Shown: positions 27,196 to 35,651 of the stretch, one piece after another | How the letters are laid out: each line of letters starts with the position of its first letter | Numbering within the stretch: the stretch's first letter is position 1 | Assembly (NCBI RefSeq): GCF_007625115.1 | Contig: NZ_VMNH01000018.1 | Coordinates: 34,949 to 98,948 of the forward strand | Direction: 5' to 3' | Length of the DNA stretch: 64,000 bases | Origin: Sedimenticola selenatireducens | GTDB lineage: Bacteria > Pseudomonadota > Gammaproteobacteria > Chromatiales > Chromatiaceae | The notes under the pieces: model-generated | The model's database searches: none | Seen by the model: the letters and a program-made list of their open reading frames with translations, nothing else | Told to the model about the DNA's origin: nothing | Position numbers and translations under genes: made by a program

Positions 27196-28443
27196 TTAAT
27201 GGGCCTGAGATTTTCGCTCGTTCCATTTGGCCGCTTCGTCATCCCAGTCGTCGGTACGGACGTAGGGGTTAGTGCGCGGTTGTGAGATCATCTCTGGTTC
27301 GATCTCAAGATCAAGGCCTTCAAGGAAGTTGATCAGACCGATGCGTTCAATCATCTCGCCTGTACGCTCATGTTCCAGCGCGTTCTCAGCGAAGAAGTCG
27401 AGGATTCCGGTACTCAGTTCTTCAAGCCACTCAAAATCCTCATCGGTTTCAAGCTTATGGAATGGTACGATCACTGTGCCCATCAGATCGCCGATCTTCA
27501 ATGTACGCTTGCCACCCACCAGGATACTGACGCCTTTATCTTCACCAGGAGAGAGTGCCTTGGTCATGACGTTAATGCAGTGCATGCAACGCACACAGTT
27601 GTGATTGTCCACCTCTAGGGTGTCGTCGTCATTGAGTGACAGAGCCTGAGTAGGGCAGCGGGTGATGACGTTGTCGATGACATACTTCCGCCCCTTTTTG
27701 GCGACATAGTTCTGTACTTCGACCTGATCAACCTTCATCGCATCTCGCCAGGTGCCGATCATTGCCACGTCGGCGCGCTGAATGGAGTTCATGCAGTCGT
27801 TGGCACACCCTGAGGCCTTAAATTTCAGCTTGTAGGGGAGTGCGGGGCGATGCATGTCATCCAGGTTGGCATTGACGCAGGTGCGCATGGCGCGTGCTTC
27901 GTCATAGCAGGATTGTTCGCAGCGTGCAGCACCGACACAGGACATACCGGTACGAACCGCAGGGCCCGCGCCACCCATGTCAAAACCGGCCTTGTTAATC
28001 TCATCAAACGCCTTCTGTACATTCTCAGTGGTACAGCCCTGGAACATGATGTCACCGGACTGCCCATGAAAGGCGATCAGACCGGAGCCATATTTTTCCC
28101 AGATATCGCATAGGGTCCGAATGGTCTTGCTATCATAGTGCATGCCGGGTGGTGGCATGATGCGCAGCGTGTGAAACTCGGCGGCATCAGGAAACAGGGG
28201 TTTGTTGTTGGCATCTTTCAGTTCTGTGAAGCGGGGGATGACACCGCCACCATAACCAATGACACCGACTGTGCCACCCTTCCAATAGCCTTTGCGTGTC
28301 TCATATGAGGTCTCAAGCTGACCCAGCAGGTCGACCATCATGTTGTTGTCTTTTGCCAGGCGCTTGAGCCCGGTTACAAAACTTGGCCAAGGGCCGCCCT
28401 CCAGCTGATCCAGCATCGGGGTATCATGCATCGGTTTTGTCAT
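27196..28443 (-). CDS. dsrA: Dissimilatory sulfite reductase alpha subunit (solitary)
   Basis: Alpha subunit of the siroheme dissimilatory sulfite reductase, of the oxidative (reverse) type found in sulfur oxidisers, which releases sulfite from sulfur carried by DsrC. The 415 residues match the family. Siroheme/[4Fe-4S] ligands Cys169, Cys175, Cys213 and Cys217 are intact, as are ferredoxin-domain Cys263, Cys283, Cys286 and Cys289. GGGAGGTGA precedes the ATG. The family works as an alpha2beta2 complex and dsrB normally follows at once, but here ubiA converges and no dsrB or other dsr gene is in the window. It looks functional; a second copy elsewhere is likely. Confidence 0.95.
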   Translation of the reverse strand: MTKPMHDTPMLDQLEGGPWPSFVTGLKRLAKDNNMMVDLLGQLETSYETRKGYWKGGTVGVIGYGGGVIPRFTELKDANNKPLFPDAAEFHTLRIMPPPGMHYDSKTIRTLCDIWEKYGSGLIAFHGQSGDIMFQGCTTENVQKAFDEINKAGFDMGGAGPAVRTGMSCVGAARCEQSCYDEARAMRTCVNANLDDMHRPALPYKLKFKASGCANDCMNSIQRADVAMIGTWRDAMKVDQVEVQNYVAKKGRKYVIDNVITRCPTQALSLNDDDTLEVDNHNCVRCMHCINVMTKALSPGEDKGVSILVGGKRTLKIGDLMGTVIVPFHKLETDEDFEWLEELSTGILDFFAENALEHERTGEMIERIGLINFLEGLDLEIEPEMISQPRTNPYVRTDDWDDEAAKWNERKSQAH

Positions 28444-28590
28444 ACTTCACCTCCCAAAATCACCTACGCTACTTTATTTGTAAAGGGCAGCGCTTGCCCG
28501 TCCGGGCTGTCTGTATATTATGAGCCCCACCGTTAAATGTGGGTTCTGCTGTTAATCCAACAGCTTGACGATGATGATAGATCAAAAGAA

Positions 28591-28611
28591 TACCAAGTAA
28601 ACCACTTGGTA
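28591..28611. promoter_or_regulatory. Possible operator upstream of dsrA
   Basis: TACCAAGT (28591-28598), five bases, ACTTGGTA (28604-28611): a perfect 8-base inverted repeat about 150 bases before dsrA. Size and symmetry suit a dimeric regulator; the regulator is not identified. Confidence 0.4.
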
Positions 28612-28631
28612 ATTGGGGTAGGTAAAAAAAT

Positions 28632-28650
28632 GCCCGGCGGGGAGCCGGGC
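28632..28650 (-). terminator. Rho-independent terminator of the phasin gene
   Basis: GCCCGGC, loop GGGGA, GCCGGGC, with a run of seven A at 28624-28630, read as a T-run on the minus strand. It lies about 95 bases after the phasin stop and separates it from dsrA. Confidence 0.85.
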
Positions 28651-28745
28651 GAAAATCTCTCTATGCACTGTTCAGAGAGAGGAGGATCTCTGCCTGGGCC
28701 GGTTAATGACCGTCACAGGACGTTGATAAGGTGTTGCCGCTAGCG

Positions 28746-29123
28746 TTACTTTTTGAAGGCTTCGCCGGCTACTGCAGACACTTTGCTGTTGAAGGTGTTG
28801 ATGCCATTCTCCAGCCAGCTGCGGTACTCGTTACTGGCCTGACTGGCCAGATCGACGGCTTCACGGCCTTTAACAGCCATGTTCTCGCTCAATGCTTTAC
28901 CCAGTGCGGCCTGGTTTTCCAGTACAGTCTTGATATCCTGTGGGTTGCCGTTGGCTGCGATCTGGTCTATACCTGCATCAACAAACAATCCAAATGCATC
29001 CATCTGTTTTTCAACCAATTTCTCCCAGGTGCGGAGGTTGATTTCAGCCAGCGAACGGATGTTTTCGTAACCGTTAATGCCAAAGTCTTTGATCAGTTCC
29101 AGATTTGCTTTTGGGTCGTTCAT
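28746..29123 (-). CDS. Phasin family protein
   Basis: Granule-coating protein that covers PHA inclusions. The 125-residue helical protein (from the ATG at 29123, with GAGAAG upstream) has phasin-like amphipathic helices: INLRTWEKLVEKQMDAFGLFVDAG and AVDLASQASNEYRSWLENG-type segments. The longer frame from 29156 adds 11 residues without support. Neighbours phaR and the thiolase/PHA synthase genes support the role. Confidence 0.88.
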   Translation of the reverse strand: MNDPKANLELIKDFGINGYENIRSLAEINLRTWEKLVEKQMDAFGLFVDAGIDQIAANGNPQDIKTVLENQAALGKALSENMAVKGREAVDLASQASNEYRSWLENGINTFNSKVSAVAGEAFKK

Positions 29124-29288
29124 TGCGTCTTCTCTGCGAATTGTGCGTTGCAACAATATTGCGGTGCAGCATATTGCTTTTGTTGGGGGGTGTCAATAGG
29201 TCAACGAAAAAAATTGTGCGGCGCGTCATTATACAGATAAACAGACACGCCCCTCGGGAGGAGGGATTAGGAGGAGGCTGCGGGGTAT

Positions 29289-29753
29289 CTACTCTTCTTT
29301 CTTTCTATTGCTGGCGCTTGCCATGCCAGCCGCCTTAAAGAAGCTGGTCTGCATATCTGACCAGATTTTCATGTTCTGTTCAGCCATGCTGGTCATGGCC
29401 TTCATGGGGTCCCCGCTGACGGTATTATTCAGCTGTTCCTGCTGTTGCACGAACATTGTAAGACTCTCTTCCAGGTAACGGGCCAAAATGCCTTGGACAG
29501 TACCGCCGTAGAATCGGATGATTTGTGAAAGCATCTTGGCACTGAACAGCGGTTCGCCACCGGACTCTTCGTCCAGCATGATCTGTAACAGGATGGAGCG
29601 GGTGAGGTCTTCGTTGGTATTGGTGTCTACAACCTGGAAATCACTCCCTTTCATCACCAATTCGCGTATATCACTGAGGGTAATATAACGACTCAGCTCT
29701 GTATCATAGAGGCGGCGATTGGGGTACTTTTTTATAATTCTGGTGTTGGACAT
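29289..29753 (-). CDS. phaR: PHA synthesis repressor PhaR
   Basis: DNA-binding sensor of PHA granules that represses phasin and PHA genes when no polymer is present. The 154 residues start with the DNA-binding module IKKYPNRRLYDTELSRYITL (about 6-25). Helical PHB-accumulation-regulatory repeats follow (FSAKMLSQIIRFYGG, MFVQQQEQL). Directly upstream of the phasin gene on the same strand. Confidence 0.94.
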   Translation of the reverse strand: MSNTRIIKKYPNRRLYDTELSRYITLSDIRELVMKGSDFQVVDTNTNEDLTRSILLQIMLDEESGGEPLFSAKMLSQIIRFYGGTVQGILARYLEESLTMFVQQQEQLNNTVSGDPMKAMTSMAEQNMKIWSDMQTSFFKAAGMASASNRKKEE

Positions 29754-29911
29754 GTAGCCAGATCCTCAGTATTAAATTCCATCTGCCCCTATAGTTTACC
29801 CGTGAAATTTACGAAAGGGAAAACTCTTTGGTCGTGTGGTTGTTGTCGCGTGGGGTAAATACTGTATGGATCGATAAAACTGTGAACAGTTTTGGATTGG
29901 AAAAACCAATC

Positions 29912-29946
29912 TGGCGGTCAATACCCACTTAGAATATTGACCGCCA
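29912..29946. terminator. Hairpin after the thiolase gene
   Basis: TGGCGGTCAATA (29912-29923), 11-base loop, TATTGACCGCCA (29935-29946): a perfect 12-base inverted repeat just after the phaA stop on the minus strand. A smaller ATTGG-AAAAA-CCAAT hairpin (29896-29910) follows it. Confidence 0.7.
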
Positions 29947-29965
29947 TGACTCGGTGTATCGGGTA

Positions 29966-31150
29966 CTAATCGCGCTCTACGGCCAGCGCCACACCCATGC
30001 CACCCCCAATACAGAGCGTGGCGAGACCTTTTTTGGCGTCCCGCTTGGTCATTTCATGGATCAGTGAGACCAAAACACGCGCACCGGAGGCGCCAATCGG
30101 ATGGCCCAGTGCAATAGCGCCACCATTAACATTGATCTTCTCAAGATCCCATCCCATCTCTTTATTGACGGACATCGCTTGTGCTGCAAAGGCCTCATTG
30201 GCCTCGACCAGATCCAGATCACCGACACTCCAGCCTGCCTTCTTGAGGCATTTGGTTGATGCAGGGATCGGGCCTGTACCCATGATGGCGGGATCGACGC
30301 CGCTGGCAGCAAAGGCCTTGAGGCGGACCATCGGTGTCAGACCCAGTTCCAGTGCCTTGCTCTCTTTCATGACGATAACAGCGGCAGCGCCGTCATTCAG
30401 GCCGGATGCGTTGCCTGCGGTAACGGTACCTTCACGATTAAAGGCGGGGCGCAAATTACCCAGCTTTTCTGCCGTGGTGCCATGGCGTGGGAATTCGTCG
30501 CTACTAAACAGGACGGGGTCACCTTTTCTCTGAGGAATCTCGACAGGAATGATCTCATCCTGGAAGCGGTTAGCCTTCTGCGCGGCTTCCGCTTTTTGTT
30601 GTGAGGCGGCGGCGAATTGATCTTGGGCTTCGCGGCTGAAGTCAAACTGGGTGGCGATATTTTCTGCAGTCACACCCATGTGGTACTGATTGAAGGCATC
30701 CCAGAGACCATCAACAATCATGCTGTCTTTCAGTTTCCAGTCACCCATCATCTGCCCTTTGCGGGAACCGGGAACGACGTGGGGAGACAGGCTCATGTTT
30801 TCCTGGCCACCCGCGATAACAATATCGGCATCGCCGCAGGCTACGGCTTGCATCGCCAGATGAACGGCCTTCAGGCCACTGCCGCATACCTTGTTGATTG
30901 TCATGGCAGGGACATCTTGAGGCAGTCCGGCACCCAGCGTGGCTTGCCGTGCAGGATTTTGACCGCAACCTGCTGTCAGGACTTGACCCAGGATCACCTC
31001 ATCGATCTGATCAGGAGAAAGCTTGGTCTTTTCCAGAAGGCCTGCAATGACCTTGGCGCCCAATTCGCTGGCGGGTATGCCGGCTAGGGTGCCGGAAAAG
31101 CTGCCGATGGCAGTTCGACCTGCCGCTACGATTACGATGTTATCACTCAT
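29966..31150 (-). CDS. phaA: Acetyl-CoA acetyltransferase (beta-ketothiolase)
   Basis: Condenses two acetyl-CoA to acetoacetyl-CoA, the first step to polyhydroxybutyrate. The 394 residues contain nucleophile Cys89 (NKVCGSGLKAVH), the GHPIGASGAR histidine motif and the CIGGGMG cysteine. The ATG at 31150 is preceded by AAGGTGA and replaces a GTG at 31159. Divergent from phaE-phaC, so the biosynthetic direction is the likely one. Confidence 0.94.
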   Translation of the reverse strand: MSDNIVIVAAGRTAIGSFSGTLAGIPASELGAKVIAGLLEKTKLSPDQIDEVILGQVLTAGCGQNPARQATLGAGLPQDVPAMTINKVCGSGLKAVHLAMQAVACGDADIVIAGGQENMSLSPHVVPGSRKGQMMGDWKLKDSMIVDGLWDAFNQYHMGVTAENIATQFDFSREAQDQFAAASQQKAEAAQKANRFQDEIIPVEIPQRKGDPVLFSSDEFPRHGTTAEKLGNLRPAFNREGTVTAGNASGLNDGAAAVIVMKESKALELGLTPMVRLKAFAASGVDPAIMGTGPIPASTKCLKKAGWSVGDLDLVEANEAFAAQAMSVNKEMGWDLEKINVNGGAIALGHPIGASGARVLVSLIHEMTKRDAKKGLATLCIGGGMGVALAVERD

Positions 31151-31281
31151 GCGTATCACCTTCTGCTGTCATGGATGGGTGCTCAGTAGCGGTACTATAT
31201 GGCTACGGCTTGTCCCATAGAAAATACGCCGCAAGGCGTCCTCAATATTACATAATATATTTCATTCGGTGGTCAGTGTAA

Positions 31282-31328
31282 TGCAAAATGCTGCACTGCA
31301 CCACAGTAGTTTGCATGCTAGTATGCAA
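31282..31328. promoter_or_regulatory. TGC-rich candidate PhaR operator
   Basis: The spacer between phaA and phaE holds TGCTGCACTGCA (31289-31300) and an inverted repeat TTGCAT (31311-31316)-N6-ATGCAA (31323-31328). PhaR proteins studied in Paracoccus and Ralstonia bind TGC-rich sites, and phaR is nearby. Position before phaE and upstream of phaA allows control of both. Inference. Confidence 0.5.
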
Positions 31329-31359
31329 CTCATTTTTATTAGCACAGGGCTAGGAATCG

Positions 31360-32289
31360 ATGGGGGAGCAGGATTTCTTGGGGGCCGAATGGCTGGCGGC
31401 ACAGCGCGACTTTTGGGAACACTGGTCTGCTCAGACTAAGGCGTCGAATGAGCGGCAAACGGACAATCCCTGGGAGGCTGCGTTAGATCAGTGGTGGAAA
31501 AGCGTAGCGCCCGCCGCGCCTGAACTGATGCAGGAGCTCCTGGGAAAGACTGTGGCTCAGGCGAAACAGCTGTTCCAGATGGCTGAGCTGTTTGCACGAC
31601 GTTCGGATGACGACGAATCGTTTGACTGGCAAACCGCCATTCAACAGACATTTGGTGATCTGCGGAGGATTATCGCGGGTATCACCGGCACCATGAATCC
31701 AGTGCCAGAGGATATGCTCAGTGAAGCCTCAATCGAAGATTCAGTCGCCTATCTGCAGCGTCTATTTACCTTTCCTGGATTAGGTCTTGGTCATCGAAGT
31801 CAGGCCCAGCAAAGGGAGATGATCGCCCGTTTGATTGACTATCAGAAGGCCCGCATGGACTATGAGCGCTTCTTTGTTGATCTGGGTAATCTTGCGGTCA
31901 CCCGTCTCCAGGAAAAAGTGGCAGAGGTTGAATCTGGAGGCGGACGTATTGAATCCGCGAGGATGCTGTATGACCTCTGGGTGGAGGCGAGTGAAGCGGT
32001 CTATGCCGAGCAAGTGATGACCCCTGATTATGTCAGGCTTTATGGTGAACTGATCAATAGTCAGATGGCCGTGAAGCTGCAGATGCGCACGATGCTGGAT
32101 GATAGTTTCACTGCTTTAGGGATGCCTACTACAAGGGATTTTCGTGCGCTGGAACAACGCGCCTACGATGATCGAAAAGCGATTAAAGCGCTGCAGAAGG
32201 AAATGCGGCGCGGCAAGGTGAGCGTTAAGAAGAAGGCAGCAAAAAAGAGAGTGGCGCCTCGAAAACGCGCCGCTTCACGAGACCGCTAA
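31360..32289 (+). CDS. phaE: Class III PHA synthase subunit PhaE
   Basis: Accessory subunit needed for activity and chain length control of class III PHA synthase. The 309 residues are largely helical with PhaE motifs (WLAAQRDFWEHW near the N-terminus, FPGLGLGHRSQAQQREM in the middle). A very basic Ala/Lys/Arg tail (about 285-309) resembles phasin/PhaE tails that contact polymer or DNA. Ends one base before phaC. Confidence 0.93.
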   Translation: MGEQDFLGAEWLAAQRDFWEHWSAQTKASNERQTDNPWEAALDQWWKSVAPAAPELMQELLGKTVAQAKQLFQMAELFARRSDDDESFDWQTAIQQTFGDLRRIIAGITGTMNPVPEDMLSEASIEDSVAYLQRLFTFPGLGLGHRSQAQQREMIARLIDYQKARMDYERFFVDLGNLAVTRLQEKVAEVESGGGRIESARMLYDLWVEASEAVYAEQVMTPDYVRLYGELINSQMAVKLQMRTMLDDSFTALGMPTTRDFRALEQRAYDDRKAIKALQKEMRRGKVSVKKKAAKKRVAPRKRAASRDR

Positions 32290-32290
32290 T

Positions 32291-33361
32291 ATGGCCCCAA
32301 TTGATATTAAGCCCGAACAACTGGCTGAAGAGGTGGAAGGTTACAGCCGCAAGCTACACGCAGGCGTTGAGCGTTTACTGGGTGTGGGAGAGATCGAGGC
32401 GGGTGTCTCTCCCAGAGAGGTGGTGTATCAGGAAGACAAGCTTACCCTTTATCGTTATCTTCCTGATCCAGAGTCTGCTGTGCAGAATAATGAAACACCC
32501 CTCTTGATTGTCTATGCGCTGGTCAATCGGCCCTATATGACAGACATTCAAGAAGACCGCTCTACCATCAAAAGTCTACTGGCGGCGGGGCAGGAAGTTT
32601 ATCTAATAGATTGGGGCTATCCAGATAGTGTTGATCGCCTTCTGACACTGGATGATTATGTTAACGGCTACATTGATCGCTGTGTTGATCAGGTCTGCCA
32701 AAGAAATCAGGTTGATCAGCTGAATCTGCTGGGTATCTGCCAGGGTGGCGCCTTGAGTCTTTGCTATACCGCGTTACATCAGGCCAAGGTAAGGAATCTG
32801 ATCACCATGGTGACGCCGGTCGATTTTCAGACGCAGGATAATATGCTCAGTGCCTGGGTACAGCATCTCGACGTGGATCTCTTGGTCGAGACACAGGGCA
32901 ATATTCCAGGGGAGTTTCTCAATTGGACCTTTCTGGCGTTGAAGCCCTTCACCTTGGGCGGGCAAAAATACGTCCATCTTCTGGATTCACTAGATGATGA
33001 CGAACGCGCCAAAAATTTTCTGCGTATGGAGAAGTGGATATTTGACAGCCCGGACCAGGCCGGCGAGGCGTTCCGCCAGTTTATTAAGCAGTTCTATCAG
33101 CAGAATGCGCTCATCAAGGGGAAGGTAGATCTAGGTGGAAGACGGGTTAATCTGAAGAAAATCACTTGTCCTGTGTTGAATATTTACGGAGAACAGGATC
33201 ATCTGGTGCCTCCGCGGGCGTCAATGGCATTAAAAGGGCGTATAGGCGGGAGCGATTACACTGAAGTGGCCTTCCCCGGCGGTCATATCGGGGTCTATGT
33301 CAGTGGCAAGGCTCAGGCACTGATCCCGCCAACCATAGGTGATTGGCTGAATCAGCGCTGA
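32291..33361 (+). CDS. phaC: Class III PHA synthase subunit PhaC
   Basis: Catalytic subunit polymerising 3-hydroxyacyl-CoA. The 356 residues fit class III (about 355). Alpha/beta hydrolase fold with nucleophile Cys near residue 149-150 in LGICQGGALS, catalytic Asp in YGEQDHLVPP and His in GGHIGVYVSG. Preceded by phaE with one base between, the typical Chromatiaceae arrangement. Confidence 0.95.
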   Translation: MAPIDIKPEQLAEEVEGYSRKLHAGVERLLGVGEIEAGVSPREVVYQEDKLTLYRYLPDPESAVQNNETPLLIVYALVNRPYMTDIQEDRSTIKSLLAAGQEVYLIDWGYPDSVDRLLTLDDYVNGYIDRCVDQVCQRNQVDQLNLLGICQGGALSLCYTALHQAKVRNLITMVTPVDFQTQDNMLSAWVQHLDVDLLVETQGNIPGEFLNWTFLALKPFTLGGQKYVHLLDSLDDDERAKNFLRMEKWIFDSPDQAGEAFRQFIKQFYQQNALIKGKVDLGGRRVNLKKITCPVLNIYGEQDHLVPPRASMALKGRIGGSDYTEVAFPGGHIGVYVSGKAQALIPPTIGDWLNQR

Positions 33362-33365
33362 TTAT

Positions 33366-34244
33366 CTAGACCATCTTTCTCAGTTCATACTCCAGGATTC
33401 CCTCGGCGCCGGCCGCCACTAGACGGGGAATGAGGTTACGCACCTCGCCGACGTTAACGACCGTCTCTATGGCCAGCCACTCTTGATCGAACAGGTGGCT
33501 GACGGTGGGTGCGTGCAGACTTGGAAGCATCCCGACAATCTGTTCCAGCTGTTCTGAAGGGACATTCATTTTCAGGGCGACTTTCTGCCGGGCCGTGAGT
33601 GCGGCTTTCAGGAGCGTGGCGATCTGCTCTATTTTTTCGCGTTTCCAGGGGTCCTGCATGGCGGCCTTGTTGGCGATCAGCCGAGTCTCGGTGTGTAGGA
33701 TATCGCAAACGATACGCAGGCCATGGGCGCGAATGGTGCTGCCAGTTTCGGTAATTTCGACCACCGCATCCACCAAGCCCTCAACAACCTTGGCCTCGGT
33801 GGCGCCCCAGGAGAACTCCACTTGGGCATTAATACCGCGCTCAGCCAGATAGCGTTTGGTGAAAGAGACCAATTCAGTGGAGATCTTTTTACCTTCCAGA
33901 TCTTCAATGCGTTGAATAGGTGAATCCTTTGGTACTACTAGCACCCAACGGCAGGGTTGGTCTGAACTTTTTGAGTAGACCAGTTCGCTGATCTCTTCGA
34001 CCTCTGTTTCCGATTCCGTCTCAAGAATCCAGTCGTGACCGGTAAGGCCCAGGTCGATGGTGCCGTTGGCGACGTAGGGGGCCATCTCCTGTGAGCGCAC
34101 CAGGGCACAACTGATATCGGCGTCATCGATTGAGGGAAAATAGTTGCGGGATCGTGGGCTGATATTCCATCCGGCCTGTTTGAACAGGGAGAGTGTAGCG
34201 CTCTCAAGGCTGCCCTTGGGTATACCGAGTTTCAGTTGTGACAT
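33366..34244 (-). CDS. hisG: ATP phosphoribosyltransferase (long form)
   Basis: First and feedback-controlled enzyme of histidine synthesis. The 292 residues are the long HisG form with a C-terminal regulatory ACT-like domain (about 220-290). Motifs: LGIPKGSLESATL, GTIDLGLTGHDWI, and the PRPP-binding VVEITETGSTIRAHGLRI. No other his gene is adjacent, so it stands outside a his operon here. Confidence 0.95.
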   Translation of the reverse strand: MSQLKLGIPKGSLESATLSLFKQAGWNISPRSRNYFPSIDDADISCALVRSQEMAPYVANGTIDLGLTGHDWILETESETEVEEISELVYSKSSDQPCRWVLVVPKDSPIQRIEDLEGKKISTELVSFTKRYLAERGINAQVEFSWGATEAKVVEGLVDAVVEITETGSTIRAHGLRIVCDILHTETRLIANKAAMQDPWKREKIEQIATLLKAALTARQKVALKMNVPSEQLEQIVGMLPSLHAPTVSHLFDQEWLAIETVVNVGEVRNLIPRLVAAGAEGILEYELRKMV

Positions 34245-34405
34245 AGGACTCTTTCTTGTTCAGAAATAAAATGTGGGGGGATTTTAGCTGCATACCGGGG
34301 CGAATTTCCATTTGATCTGGATTATTGCCCGGATTAGTTGCCAAAATGCATGGCTCTACTTGGCATTGCCAGGGGTGAACTTGAGGCGATGACACATAAC
34401 CGACC

Positions 34406-34428
34406 AGGGATACCGATTAAGTATCCCT
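34406..34428. terminator. Hairpin after the YdcH-like gene
   Basis: AGGGATAC (34406-34413), 7-base loop, GTATCCCT (34421-34428). It lies downstream of the minus-strand YdcH-like gene and upstream of hisG. No T-run, so termination is uncertain. Confidence 0.4.
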
Positions 34429-34453
34429 AATCTTGAAGTCGTTGTGGTGAGGG

Positions 34454-34696
34454 CTATTTATTGTCGCGCAGGTACTGATAAATTTGATCCTTCATCAAGG
34501 CACGTCTCTTTTTCAGCTCTTCCATCTCCAGGTCATCAATGGGCTGATTCAACTCTTCAAGATTACGAATCTCGGTATCCAGCGCATCGTGTTGATCCAT
34601 CAAGCTGGCAAATTGAGGGTCACTCTCGTGCAGGTTCTTTATGGTCTCCTCCAGATTGGGAAATTCGTGGAGGATATCGTGCATTTCTCCAAGCAT
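34454..34696 (-). CDS. YdcH/DUF465 family small protein
   Basis: An 80-residue helical protein of the DUF465/YdcH family, function unknown. It begins MLGEMHDILHEFPNLEE, has the family HxxLD-like stretch DQHDALDTEIRNLE, and ends with KKRRALMKDQIYQYL. AAAGGAAT lies upstream of the ATG at 34696; the longer frame from 34792 is rejected because its first 32 residues do not fit the family. Predicted antiparallel coiled coil. Confidence 0.87.
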   Translation of the reverse strand: MLGEMHDILHEFPNLEETIKNLHESDPQFASLMDQHDALDTEIRNLEELNQPIDDLEMEELKKRRALMKDQIYQYLRDNK

Positions 34697-34833
34697 GATG
34701 CTATTCCTTTTGGTTGATGTAAAAAGGGGTGCTGTATCAGCACTTTTTAATCTTTCATCTCCAATTATAGGGAACGAATGTGGCCTAGCCATGACTCAAG
34801 GCAATTGAATGGGTTGACCGGCCAGATTCGTGC

Positions 34834-35526
34834 CTAAGGTGTTCGGGCTAATGCCCAGACGTCAACCCGTTCAATGCCGGACCGTTTCAACAGCCGTGCT
34901 AATTCGGTGACCGTACTGCCCGTCGTTACCACATCATCCACGAGCGCTATATGTCGTGCTTCAATTGGATGCCTCAGGCTGAAGGCCCCACGGATATTCT
35001 TTTTGCGCTGCTGTTTTTTTAACCCGGCTTGGGGTGGATTGTCGATAATCCGCTCACAGCTGTACTGATCGATAGGAATGTCGAATTGCCTTCCAAGCAG
35101 TTTGGCCAGTTCAAGGGCTTGGTTATACCCACGTTCACGCAGTCGTGTGGCATGCAGCGGTACAGGGATTAAGAATTCAGGTCTGTCTGGAGTCGAGTCC
35201 ACGTGAGCCAGCCAAAGTTGGCTAAGAAGGCGTCCCAGGGGGAGATTTGACGCAAATTTAAACTGCCCAATCAGGTGATCCAAGGGTTCTGCATAGCGAA
35301 AAGGAATCAGGCTGTGATCAATGGAGGGGTTTGTCGACAGGCAGTGTCCGCAGAGACCGTTTTGCTGGTCGGGGAGTGGAAGGGCGCAACAGGTACAGCA
35401 GTAGTGATTCAAGGGGATATCTTGATGACATCCTTGGCAGAGCTGGCCGTCTGAAGGGGCATCACATAACGGGCAGTGTGCTTGAAAAAGCCTATCCAGT
35501 ATATTATTTATACAGTTGTTAACCAT
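34834..35526 (-). CDS. comF: ComF family phosphoribosyltransferase-like protein
   Basis: Competence/DNA-uptake associated protein of 230 residues. An N-terminal zinc-ribbon-like region with paired cysteines (HCPLCDAP, QLCQGC, CCTCCALP, GLCGHC) is followed by a PRTase domain with ALVDDVVTTGSTV. Often called gntX/comF. Its start codon (35524-35526) overlaps the left half of the BirA-type operator that controls the divergent biotin operon. In many proteobacteria comF lies next to bio genes. Confidence 0.92.
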   Translation of the reverse strand: MVNNCINNILDRLFQAHCPLCDAPSDGQLCQGCHQDIPLNHYCCTCCALPLPDQQNGLCGHCLSTNPSIDHSLIPFRYAEPLDHLIGQFKFASNLPLGRLLSQLWLAHVDSTPDRPEFLIPVPLHATRLRERGYNQALELAKLLGRQFDIPIDQYSCERIIDNPPQAGLKKQQRKKNIRGAFSLRHPIEARHIALVDDVVTTGSTVTELARLLKRSGIERVDVWALARTP

Positions 35527-35548
35527 GCGATTCCATTATGGTTGACGA
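35516..35548. promoter_or_regulatory. BirA biotin operator
   Basis: TTGTTAACC (35516-35524), 15-base spacer, GGTTGACGA (35540-35548). The proteobacterial BirA consensus is TTGTAAACC-N15/16-GGTTTACAA, so 8 of 9 and 6 of 9 bases match, including the AACC/GGTT core. Location directly upstream of bioB and overlapping its -35 box supports biotin-dependent repression. Confidence 0.85.
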
Positions 35549-35569
35549 GCGACCTTGCTCAGGTATCAT
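35542..35569 (+). promoter_or_regulatory. Sigma-70 promoter of the biotin operon
   Basis: TTGACG (35542-35547), 16-base spacer, TATCAT (35564-35569). The -35 box is part of the right BirA half-site, so bound BirA would block polymerase. The leader to bioB is about 75 bases with a small AGGAGC/GCTCCT hairpin. Confidence 0.75.
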
Positions 35570-35651
35570 AGCGGGCGTTTATGAGGAGCCCGGCTCCTTT
35601 CCATTATCTACAAATTCTGTCATTTCGGACAGTGCATGAGGCATACAGATT

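Larger units (their letters stand above)
28444..28745. other. Intergenic region upstream of dsrA
   Basis: A 302-base spacer without a credible gene. It holds a GCCCG-TC-CGGGC inverted repeat (28496-28507), CCCAC/GTGGG (28526-28543), an 8-base inverted repeat (28591-28611) and the phasin terminator (28632-28650), the last two listed separately. dsrA transcription must start here or read through from phasin. Confidence 0.55.

Noticed and set aside
28537..28743. 68-residue plus-strand ORF in the dsrA/phasin gap
   Set aside because: It runs through the phasin terminator hairpin and has no recognisable family.
28731..29240. 169-residue plus-strand ORF opposite the phasin and its upstream region
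   Set aside because: Frame shadow of the phasin gene on the minus strand; no family likeness and no ribosome-binding site.
30617..31087. 156-residue ORF antisense to the thiolase
   Set aside because: Complete overlap with the clearly coding phaA gene; reverse-frame shadow.
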